Shown here: piece after piece, positions 12,601-24,400 of the stretch
Numbering within the stretch: the stretch's first letter is position 1
How the letters are laid out: each line of letters opens with the position of its first letter
Origin: Larimichthys crocea
Taxonomy: Eukaryota > Chordata > Actinopteri > Sciaenidae
DNA length: 64,000 nucleotides
Reading direction: 5' to 3'
Assembly (NCBI RefSeq): GCF_000972845.2
Contig: NC_040032.1
Span: forward strand, 14,558,278-14,622,277
Made by a program: the position numbers and the translations under genes
The notes under the pieces: generated by a model
What the model was told of the DNA's origin: nothing
What the model saw: the letters and a program-made list of their open reading frames with translations, nothing else
Database searches by the model: none

Positions 12601-15600
12601 TCCATTGTTATACACACTAACCACCAAATTTTCCGGATTTAATCTAGTGCAGCAGTGACAAAACTCACATGTGCTATCAAGAGACTGGGATCTAAGTCAC
12701 ATTTTTGTCCCCTGATGAACCCTCATGTTTGTCTTAGACAGATGTGCTGTGATGTTTTTGCGCTTCTCAGTCTTATGGGGACATTGCGTAGTCGTTTTTG
12801 TAACTATTCGGGATCTTTGTGTTCTTTACCTTTAACGGCATGTATCATTTGTGAGGTATTAGATCATCTCTAAGCATGTTTTACCAAGTGGAGTCGACAC
12901 AGGAACTATGATGTCATGAAGCAGGTGCCAGTTCGATAATCAGAGGGATTTTGATGTAGCATTCACCAGTTTTTCAGAGAGTTTGGTGAGTTGGAGCGCT
13001 TCCACAAGCTGGTTTGGTCACTTTAGTTCAGCGGACTGAGCAAAACCAAAATCCATCGAAACAAACCAGCAAAATGAGTCAGAAACCGACTGTCCTTGAA
13101 TTCCCTGAATCCAACCTTGAGTCATCCTCTTTATGTACAACTGTTTGCCACAACAACTTTCCTGTCATTACCTAAGCGCGGACCAATGTTACAGCGTGAG
13201 ATGAACACACCAGTAAGCCCAGTCCTCTAAACTCCTACCACCTAATTACATGATAAATGTCTTGTTGTCACCCTGCTGAGATTAAAGCCAACCTGCTGTA
13301 TGTCGAGAAGCGATGGGGATAGACTCATCCCAGAGGGGGTCATTGCGGGTATCAACCTGAGAATGTTTTAGTGACCTGCCGCTCCCCTTGTGGAGCTCAT
13401 TAACCAATCGCAGATCTTGCGCGCGGGGGAAAGGATTGGGGCCAATAAAGGGCTATGCCCTCCGGTGGGGACAGACGGAGATTTATGTGGCCTATATAAA
13501 AGGCCATTAGGGGACTGGCTGGCATTTTAGGCACGCAGGAGGGATGAAACCCTAATATCTCATCTGCACTAATCAACATACTCAAATGGAAGAGCGTAAT
13601 TTCGTATGTGGGCTAAAATGCGGCGAGGGCGAGAGGTGGGATGAAAGAGGCGGAGGGTGCTTGATAATGGTTGGATCTGATTCTCATCCACGGCTAAGCC
13701 GGCACGACAGCTCCATTGTTCTCTCCGCTAAGCTGACAGAAAGAAAATAAAAACCAAAACCTGCCCGACAAACAGGTCATCAGCCAAAAGAACATGATGT
13801 TAAACACACAGCCAAAATCCCAGACGAACAACTGAGTAACAGCTTAATCATCATTTGTTCTTTTGCTGGGACACATATCGTACATTATGTCTGGCTGTAG
13901 TCTAATTAGTGTTCCCATCTCATCACACCGTGTCTTAATTAGGTGCCGCTTTAGGCTGAAGGAGGACAATTCCCCTGGTGTGCTTGCATACCCTCAAACA
14001 TGCTCCAGCATCCACATTCCCCTCAACAGCCTGTAAATAACATGATGCATGCCACAGACGCACACACAGCAATAAAGTCTGCTTTCCCTGCCCCCGTAGA
14101 TAATTATTTTAAAACAATGGGAGTCGTTCTTCTTTATTATGAAGGTTTTAGAAGGTTTTTTAGGTGATTTAAAGACAAATTTCAAAGTAGATTTTAAAAA
14201 AGCAAAGAGACAGAGTTCATTTCTACTCAAATCTAACTGATTATATTATTAAAATAATGAACAGGCAGACTGAAAAATGTCCAACTGTTTTTGTATTTTT
14301 GTGTCTAAGTATATGTGATAAAAGGCCCTCGCTGTATTAACCCAGTTCTGTGTTTCAGACTTCATTTTCAGACCCCGAGGCAGCCGGTCATGTTGCCGTT
14401 TCAGATGATGCTGGTGGATGATTTAACATCATCGCCTCTCGCTCACCATCAAACACATCAACACTGTGTCGAGGCAGAAATGCAGGACGGGGGCGGAGAA
14501 GAAAGGGGGAATTGTTGAAGAGGCCTGATAGGATCAAAAAGGCGAGGGAGTGCTGAAAAACTGCAACACAAGTTTACTCATAAAAACCTGACGTTCAAAG
14601 CCTGATTCAAAGTCAATGAAAGGATGAATGGGACTTCACAGAGGGGTCTAATGAATGGAGATTTCTGTGCAGGCTGAGAGCTGAGGGGCAGGATCACATG
14701 CAACTAAGTGCAAAACTGCCGAATGTGGACAGTAATGAAATACAGAAACCTTAATCACGCTGTTTGACATTAAGACATGGCGTCGTTTGTACAGAGAGGA
14801 GGAGAATGAATCAATACAAGACCTGCAGGTCAACGCAGTAAAGTCTGGGCTTTAGCATGTAATCCCTGCTTTATCCCGCTCAGTATAACCAGTGGTCAGC
14901 CTTCCTCAGGCCTCTTGTTGAATAATGGAGAAGACTTAAAGCAAAAAGGTCAAGCCGAGTCTCAACTTGAATTCTTTGTCCTCGACCTGTTTATTATGCA
15001 CACAAATTACAGCTCAAAACGCTGGCGATGCACTCGCGACGAAGATGGGGGGAACTGCTGAATAAACATGCGAAGGCAAAGTGAAATGAAATAAAATGAG
15101 TCATGAGTTTCAAGCTGCGTGTGCAAAACAGAACAGGCTCGCATGTTTCTTCTCTGTTCTTCAAATACAAAAAGCATCTGGGGAAAAAAACAACAAAAAA
15201 AAAAAAAACAGGAGCTGCTCCCACGTATGAGTCACAATGCAGAACCTGTTTAAAACTACGCCATACCAGACGTATGTGTGTGTGTGTGTATGCCCTGCTT
15301 TCCCACAACACAAGGGTCATTTAGTCTGACCTGAAGGTTTAGACCAAATCACAACAAACCGGATGAGCCTAAATCCTATAATAGCACAGTGATCGCCGCA
15401 TTTTTCCATCTAATTTTTGTCTAAATTTCAAGAGAATTAGGAAAGTCAAACATGTCTCTGTAAACCTCATCTGTTCACATGACTTTAACCAGCCACTGAA
15501 CGCTTGAACATTCATGTAAACACAATGAAACGCCAATAGTTTAGAGTAACAAAACACAGATAATTGGCCACATTATTTTTTTAAAAAGATGTTGAAACTT

Positions 15601-16319
15601 CACCCTCGCAATGCTAATTTATTCTTGAACGGGATGCAAATATGCTGGACACATGTTTAAGCGGTTATTTGGGATAATGTGACAGTTAATTAGTGGAAAC
15701 TGCGTTCGAAATGCCAAAGGGGCATGAGATCAGCTCAGCCAGAGGAGGACAGTACTTGGAAATGGACAGCAGGGGGAGCCAACCTGATACTGAAACATCT
15801 CATAACAAACATAGTTTAGCTGGAAACACCATGAATTCATCCTTTGGAGCTTTAAATCAGGAGTAAGAGACATCCGTGAGAGGGAGGAAATTGTTATTTC
15901 ATGTTAAAGAGTCCTCAAAGCAGTGATCTAAGGTGATTTCTCTTGGTGAACGTATTGTACGGTCCAGTATACAGGTAGTATCTGTGCTATATATCAACAG
16001 GAAACACTTGACATAAAGTTGAGTAACAAATATGAGATGTGAGATCATTTAAAGCAGAAAAAAACATATTTCCAAATATATTATTTTTGTGTTTACTGTA
16101 GCCGGTGGTACCGCAGGTCACAGCTTATCCACCCTTTTTAAATTTAGCACTACATCATCGCCTCTACCGCAGTCAATACAGCCATCAGATAAGAACAATA
16201 CTGAACTGTGGAGCTGAAAGAAAGACGCACGCACATGGAGAGAAAGCAGAAACAAACAGATGGAAGTGACAGAGTGATAAATAGGAGAGTACAAAAGATA
16301 AAAAGAGAGGAAACACAGT

Positions 16320-16352
<33 letters not shown>

Positions 16353-19300
16353 ATGTGTCAGCCAGAGACCTTTTGTCTGAGCAGCTTGCTGCGGACGCGG
16401 CCCCACAGCTTGGCCCCGGTGTTGGTGTGCCTCTTGAGCACAGGGGTCTGTGGCTGGCTGGACAGATTGTGCTGGTTCTGGTCCACGCAGCAGTGCTGCT
16501 CCAGACGCTCACACACCGAGTTCAAGTTTACATCCGACACCATGATCTCCGTCATCCCAAAAAGCCTCTTGAGTGCCCTTTCCTTTCTACTTCTAGTACG
16601 CCGCTTAGGAGGAGGAGGAGGGAGATGGATCCCAAAGTAACCTCTCACTGATCACTGGACCAGGTGCTGGAGAGACGCTTCAGCGAATTCACCAGCGAAA
16701 AAAAAAAGATCAGAAAAAAGAAAAACTCCCACAGCTGATATTCACCTCAAAAAACGAGAGAGTGATGACAGGGAGGAGAACGAGATGCTGCCATGGTCTC
16801 CTTGATAAGCCTGATAATAATTCCACGTTGGTGCCTCTCTCTGTGAGCTCATTCCACAGTCAGCTGCCAACATCTCCTCTCTGTGCAAACTGACTTCCAC
16901 TACGGCAAACACAGATACAGAGCGCTAGAGCGAGGCAGAGAGAGGAAAAAAGAGAGAGAGGAGGAGGAGGAGGAGGGAGAGAAAAGAGAGAGGGGGGAGT
17001 GAATGAGCTCCCGTTGTCACTGAGCAGCACTGCTTCTCCAGATGTTGATGGACACACCTCCAAAAGAGACGGAGGGAGGAGGGGAGCAATAAACAGTCAA
17101 TGAGGAATGAGAGGGAGAGTGAACGAGGGAGGTATGGAGGCACTGCTAAATGCTGTACTGTGTCCTGCTCAGTGATTTGACCCCATGTCAACCTTTTCCC
17201 AGAGCTGGTCAGCACACTCAGGATGTGAGTAGAGAGAGGAATGTAATGGAGAGAACGAGGAAGAGAAAGTGTGACACTAAAAGAGTGGAAAACTTCATCT
17301 CGGTAGAAACCTTAGGAGGCTTCAGAAGCTTCTACGTTGTCATTTCCTCTCAGAAGTATGACAAGAGACACATTTTTCCCCTCCTCTTTCCTCCACCTCC
17401 TCCTGCTTTTCTTCCTCTCCGACTTCTCCTCACCACGCTCTTACACAGCCTCACAGTTTCCACATGCACGCACTTCCGCGCATCCTGGGAGACACGCAGA
17501 GCAAACCCCCCCCCCCACCATCTTTATTCAACAGGACAGCTGGAGCTGGCTGCTCTTAAAAGGCATATTCCTCTGTATAATGGATCGATGGAGGGCAGTG
17601 GGAGTGTGCGTGTACGCCTGTCAAGCTCCATCTCCATCCGTCGTGTCCCGTAATTTAAATTAGAGGGGAGAAATATTCTGCTGGGGAAAGGTTACAGGCG
17701 CGAGGCTGCATTTTAAAAGCCTTCAGACCAGTAAGACAGCATGCCTGCTGGACTGGCTGTGATTCAGAGTCGATGTCTAGTGGTGGGTAAGTGATTCAAA
17801 AAGGGATTCAGATCAAAAACAAGGAGCATGTTACCATTTACTTGATCTACTGATGGTGGGGAAACAGCTGTGTTTACTAGGACACAAAAATATGTGCTCT
17901 GAAACAAACTGTCTCTCTCTGCAGAACATCCCTTTCTCCAACTAACAAACTAACAGAAACAAGCAGATTTAATCAAACTTACTCATGAAGTTATTAGTTA
18001 TTGATATTCTAGATGACTTTGGATATTTTCAAGTCCACGTGGGCTCTGGTCACACCTTATCAAACCAAACAATCATCACGTCATCAAGGCGCCTCAGATA
18101 GCGCGGCAGGGTTTGATACCACAGCGTAAAAACACGTGCGGCTAGTGTGTGACGATAAAACAGTGAACAGATCGGAAGGGTGAGTCGGATAGCCCGTATG
18201 TCTGACTTTGTCCCCGACAATGTACGAGGGGGCGGACGAGGAGGACGAAGGGTGGTTAGTATGGAGGAGACCTCAGCCAACCCTCACCACAGTAGAGTAT
18301 TTTTAACTCTCGGGGGGTTCGTAGCGATGAGACGTACACACTCCATGCGTCACTTCTTGGAAAGAATGTCTGGGAAAACCATGTTTTGGAAATGGGAGGG
18401 AAAAAAAAAACCTCCACAGGGAGATGGGAGATATTTTTGGGGGTAAGATGAGACAGAAGCCGAACACAGAAATAGATGGGTATACTTTAACTGTATATGT
18501 TAACTGTTATATATGTGTTTAAGATCTTTTGTGACAGGAGAGACCTTTACATAAAGTGAGGGGGCTCACAAGAGACGCTTCAAGAAAAGAAATCAAAGCA
18601 GCAGGGGCCAAGATATCCCGACTTCCTCGTACGAATGAGGTACCAAAAAACGCTCGATCCTACATGTGCGTGCCATGTTAGTGCCCTCTTTACTCTTCAG
18701 GGTATAGCATTAGCTTTCAGGCGTCTATAGTAAGGGGTCAACCAGAGTCCAACGCTTCACAGTGCATCACATCAGAGTGCACACCGGCATCCCGATGAAC
18801 ACAAACACGTACTGTACATTCAAACAACCAGAGCTCCACTCCGTCAAGTGTTAGCTCATGCACTATTTAAAAACCTGCCTACATAGTAGCACATGCAGAC
18901 ATGTTAACCCACAATACCGCGGGTTTACACAAACGTCCCGTCCAGACCGCCGCTGTGTTCCCCCGAATCCCAAATTTACTCCATACATGACATTTAAATG
19001 CAAAAATAATGACAGGATAGCGATATGCCGGGATAATAATCGTCTGAATCTCGTTGGAGGCACATTACAGCTCCCTGGTTTTAGTTTGGTTTTGTTGTGC
19101 GTAAAAAGAGAAGAATAATGGACCCTTATTTCCCTCGCATAGATAAAAATGTACTGTGGAGATAAATTAACTGTATGAGAGGATGAACTGCGTGGGGCCT
19201 TGAGCTTGAGAAACATGGGAATGATAAAATGAGGAAAGACGTATGTAGGGGAGGAGGAGGGAGTCCAACAGGGAGATAAGATTAAGAGTTCTTGTGGGAA

Positions 19301-21384
19301 TGGGAGAATAGATGAAAGAAAATGAAAGTAATTAGTAAAAGTGGTAATCCTTGAGATGTTTTCTGGTGTTAGGTTTGGTGATAAAAACGTCACTTGGCAG
19401 TGCAGCTATGAGCTTCTTTTTCTTTTACTGTTGATTGAGTTGACTTCTTTGACACTGCGGGTCAGACCAACTACACAATTCTTCTTTATTTTTCTTCCCT
19501 TGAAGATTTTTTTTCCCCCTCTGGAAATCTGTGCACAGACACCAGATATTTTGACTTGAAATACCTAAAACGATGTTGACTTTAACTTCAAACATGCAAC
19601 GAAATGAAAAGGTGAGGGAGCAGATGGTTTAGCCCTGAGTGCCTATGCTCTGACATCAGGACCGGTCCTGGCTCTTAATTATACATGTGCTGGGTGGCAC
19701 AGCCCCTCGTAAAGCCGCTCCATATGACCAGACAAGAGGCGGGGGGGAGGGAAGGGAGTGTTGAACTAGGTCCTGGTTTCCACTCCAACCTCCATCTGGG
19801 ACTGCGGCTGCTCCTTGACAACCAACCGTGATTGTGTCGATTCTGCGATTCTCCAGCCTGCAGGCTTCGGCGCCGCTCTGCCAATCACAGAGTCCAGGAT
19901 AAATTAATGATCAATTTAACGGGTACGGCGCTCCGACATGAATATGGAGCAGCTCTGAATCCCTGCCTGGCTGATGTACACGGGATGGTCCTCACACGGC
20001 AGTCATCCTGGTGTTTTCAGCATGTTTGCGTGTAACAAGACAATCCAGGGAACGTTCTTCAGCTGCAGAAAACATCTGCCTCTAAATGTTTTGTAGTTGA
20101 CCTTCACTGTTTGTTTGTATGAAACCAGCCTTGTGTGCTAGTCCTCAATGATTTTTTTTAGATTGTTTAGTTATTATTATTTTATTGTTGAAATTTAAAC
20201 TTTAACAAGATCTGGCAAGCTACATCTCCAGATTTCTGAAAAGGGAGCTGTGCAGAGGCTCTCCTCACAGCATCAAGATCCTGGGCTCAGATCCAGCTGC
20301 TAGCTGGGGTCTTTCTGTGTTTGCATGTCCTGACCTGTAAAAATGTATGGATGGCTGCTTTACTCCTTTAACAATATAGTTAAAGGAATGTTTTCACATT
20401 TGGGAAATGTGCTTATTATGGGAAAGCTCAACAATTTTAACTTAAGTGGAGACTCAGAGAAACAGTTTCAGCACGTAACTCCCAAGTGGCAACCGTGTCT
20501 GTGAAGTGAAGTCATTGCGGAAATGCCAATAACTGCAGTTCCTCCAACATCCACTTGAGGCTGGCTGCAGAACGAGTCAACTTCCATAAGCCCCCATAAT
20601 AAAATGTCCAACTTCACAGCCTTCATGCTAAACTAAACTAAAAACCTCTATTGGTAACGCACAAACATTGAGGGAGTGAGGTCGATCTTCTTGTCGAACT
20701 CTCTGCAAAAAAAGTCTGTTTCATAAAATGTTGAACTTTTGCTTTGATGCAGAACGTTTGAGGGATTTTGCTGATAATTTTTCACAGCTGGCAGGAATTG
20801 CTTTAAAGTCCAGAGAGCTCTTCAGAGTGTATCGGCATTGATATTAAAAGTTTTGTTAAGCTCCGGGGTTGAAAACTTAAAAGTATAATATTTAATAATA
20901 TATATATATATTTTACAGTTAATCTTGTTTAATAGCATTTTTAACTCGATCTTTTAGCATCAAAGCAACACTTTTTAAAATGTTTTTGCCTACCTGGTTT
21001 TTGAACCTATGCTACACAAAGTGTCTATACTTTCATACTCCTGGCTCCAGCTCTGTAAAGTTCTTACTGTAAATCTCTAACGGAAGAACAAAGGTGATCA
21101 TTTGGGACTTGGGGTATTGAAAAATGATTAAATAAAGCCTCAGGCTTATTTGACTTACTCATCAAAAATGACAAAGTGGTGCGTTTTCATCACGTGTGTG
21201 CCGTGATTGGCTGGGTGACATCGATAGCCGCGAGCTCGCTGTCTGTGAGCGGATAAATCAATGAGATTTAATTTGAACTGTCTCTATAAGTATGTTTACG
21301 GAATGACCCACTGCACCTCTTTGATCCTTCCTCCTACTTCTCTGGAGATTAGGCAAGAGGAAGGGGAAACAGGCTAACAAGGAG

Positions 21385-21425
<41 letters not shown>

Positions 21426-24400
21426 TGTGAGGGAGGCTTTCGAGGGAGGGTCCTTCTGGGTACAGTGCAGAGGCAGGCGGGGGGGTTTGGCAGGGTGGGA
21501 AATCACAGCCTTAGGGTGCTCTACAGATTATTCCTGCTTCCCTTTCATCTGAGCCGTTGGGGGGCTATCTTCCTCAGATTAACCGCTCCATCACTTATTA
21601 AGCACTTTGGAACAAAAGTGGTGATAGGAGAGCGAGGAGAAGGTTTTAGCTGCAGTCTGTTGTGGGTTGTTGGGTGTGGTTGGGATGAGAAGAGGAGTGT
21701 GTGTCAAGAGAGTGGGTGGAAAAAACAAAGAAGACATGAATAGACCCAGCTATTTAAAGTCTTTATGTCTACTTTAAAAGGTAAATCTAGCCACAGACTG
21801 AGCAGAAAAGATGTCGCTAGACAATGTTTTTGGGTCACAGCAGTAAATCTGGTTGCAGGTGAGGATGGAGATACAGTGAGAGAGAGAGAGGACACGAAGC
21901 ACAAAAAAAAAGAGAGGTTGAGAAGGAGAAGTGATGCAAGAGCAAGTGGTGAAGCAGTAACGCTGCCGATTCTGCATGACAAACCTCCGTTCAAACAATG
22001 AGGTCACCCTCTGTATACACGCTGTTCTTCACCTGGTTCTCATGTAGCGATGATGATGTGCTTCCAGTCGATCCGTTGTAATTGCTAATTGTCACGTTTA
22101 TCGCTCCCCTCTTGATGTATTCTAATTTCTGTTGTCATAGATCTTCATTATGATTTGATTAACATATAAGTCACTCAGAGAGAGAGTGAGAGAGAGAGAG
22201 AGAGACGGCACAGCTGACGCTCAACACAATGCAAACGTGTCGTTCATTGGCTCAAAGTGTGTTTGTTCTGCAAACAAAAGAAGTCTTTTTCAGTCAAACA
22301 ACAGAACCTCCCTGGTGGAGATAATTACAGCTAAACAACACAGTGAACTTACTTTAATTACAACTGATCCACCCACCCCTGGCAGATAACACAGCGCACA
22401 GTCGAGCTAGAACTCAAGTTTGCTTTAAATAAACACCCATGACTCAAAATAAAGACGAAGCTGCACAAGGCAAATTTGCATTTTTGAAAACCCAAAGTGG
22501 CAAAATAACTTTTTGGATTCTTCAGGAGTTTAGACTTTATTACTCAAAGCACCGTAATATATAGAAATCCTGAGTGAATCTACTTTATTCCTCAGCTGCA
22601 GGGAAGAGAGGAGAAGATGGCGATAAGAAATCTTTCCACAGCAGGTTTAGCCATCATTGCCGTGTCCAGGCTTTTCTGGATGGAACGACGGCACGATGCT
22701 TTAGAATTGTTAATTCATGCACGCAGACAAGATTTCCAGTTGCAGTCATACCTGGCATCAGTTTAACTGGTGAAAATAGGGCAAAGCTAAGTCTCAACGG
22801 GGATGACACATTCTTCTCTGTTTCTGCAACAGTTTGGGATGTCGACTAGAGGTGGGTGTGATTTCTTCAAACAAAGCATCCTACCCAGCGTGTGTGATGT
22901 GGATGTGAACCCATTACTCTGAAGTTGCGCCCTCTGCTTGATGGGGACGAGGCTGTGTTACATCTGAACAGCGTGACCCAGTTCCAGTGATGAAGAGAGT
23001 GCAGCCTCACAGGACGACAACGCTGCTGACCTGCTTGAATAATTCACTCTAAAGTGTAAACCCACGGCTGACTGGACGCAGCCACCTGGAAGATTACACG
23101 AGCGGGGAGGAGGTGATTGGACTAACGGAGGGGAAGAGGAGACGGGACGATCACGAACGGCACGAGATGAGATAAGAAAATATTATGCAACCGGAGGTTA
23201 GAGTAAAAAGCGAAGACAAAAAAACTATTTAGAGTATGAATGAGGTGAATAAGTGAATAATGCTTTTCAAAAGTACAATTCAAAGTGCCACAGTCCTCTG
23301 AGGTAAAACCAAGTGACAACCTCTGTGGCTGTGAAATTAAGCCAAAGACAAAAATTGCAGTTTCTCACACGTCCACTTGAGGCTGGCTACAGAATGAGTC
23401 AATCTCCATAAGTCCCCATGTTCAAATGTCCAACTTCACAGCAGAAATAAACATGTTTACAGCCTGGTACAAAAAACTGTTTTGGTCTCTATAGCTAATT
23501 TCCCCGTTCATGACAACTGTACTGAGGGTGAATTTTTATAGAACTCACCTGTTCAAATCATATTAAGGCTTAAAGTTATGCATAATTAACAGTGTGGATA
23601 CTTTGATTGTCTGCCGATGATCAATGTCTTTGCAGATTTTTAGACTAGTTGCGAAGGACTGCCAACATAGTGGCGGCCAGCACAGCTTCCTGTTTGGAAA
23701 TCTGGGGTTGTAGTTCACAAGATTAATTAATAATCTAAGAATACGAAAAGAAATCATCATCAGGAGTGTTTAACTTCGGACTTTAAGCATGGTGGCAGAT
23801 TTTGAGCTTTAAAGCGGCTCTTCAGAAACCTGTGGGTGACGTGACGTCACATATACGCCGTCTATTCTTTATACAGAACTCAGTGATTTCTACAGATTTG
23901 TTACCTTTGCACAGAGCAAGGCTAACTCTTTCCCTCTGCTTCCAGTCTTTATGCTAAGCTAACTGGCTTTGGGCTGTAGCTTGGTCTCAATCTTCATCTA
24001 ACTCCGCAAAAAAAGCAAACTCAAAACAAAATAAATCACAGCATAGCCCACGATTCCTCAAAGTTATTATCAGGTGGTGTATTTTCTCGACAAGTGAGAA
24101 CATGCCTTAATGAAGAGCATGAAAAAAAATCAGTTTTATAAGATCTGACATTTTTATTTTCCATTAAAACTGGGTCAGCTATTCTGTTAACTAATTCCAA
24201 GCAGCATCCACACTCTCTCCAGCTCTCTCCCTTTTCTTTCGCCAATAACAAGTAAAAATCAGTGTGGGGTCAAAGTCTCATTAGCAGGTGAAGAAGCCAT
24301 CAAGTTGTAAGTGGAAAATCAATTACTGAATCAATGATGACTCCACTTCCATGCGGCTTCTCGCTCCCAAGAAGCACACTGATGATTGGGTTGTTATGAT

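Noticed and set aside
16558..16648. N-terminal extension of the alternative exon from a GTG at 16648
   Set aside because: No ATG is present in this part of the frame. A GTG start is not expected in a vertebrate mRNA, and ATG 16555 has a good context.
18863..19393. Minus-strand open frame of 176 codons
   Set aside because: Hydrophobic and Ser-rich with no recognisable family and no splice context; likely chance.
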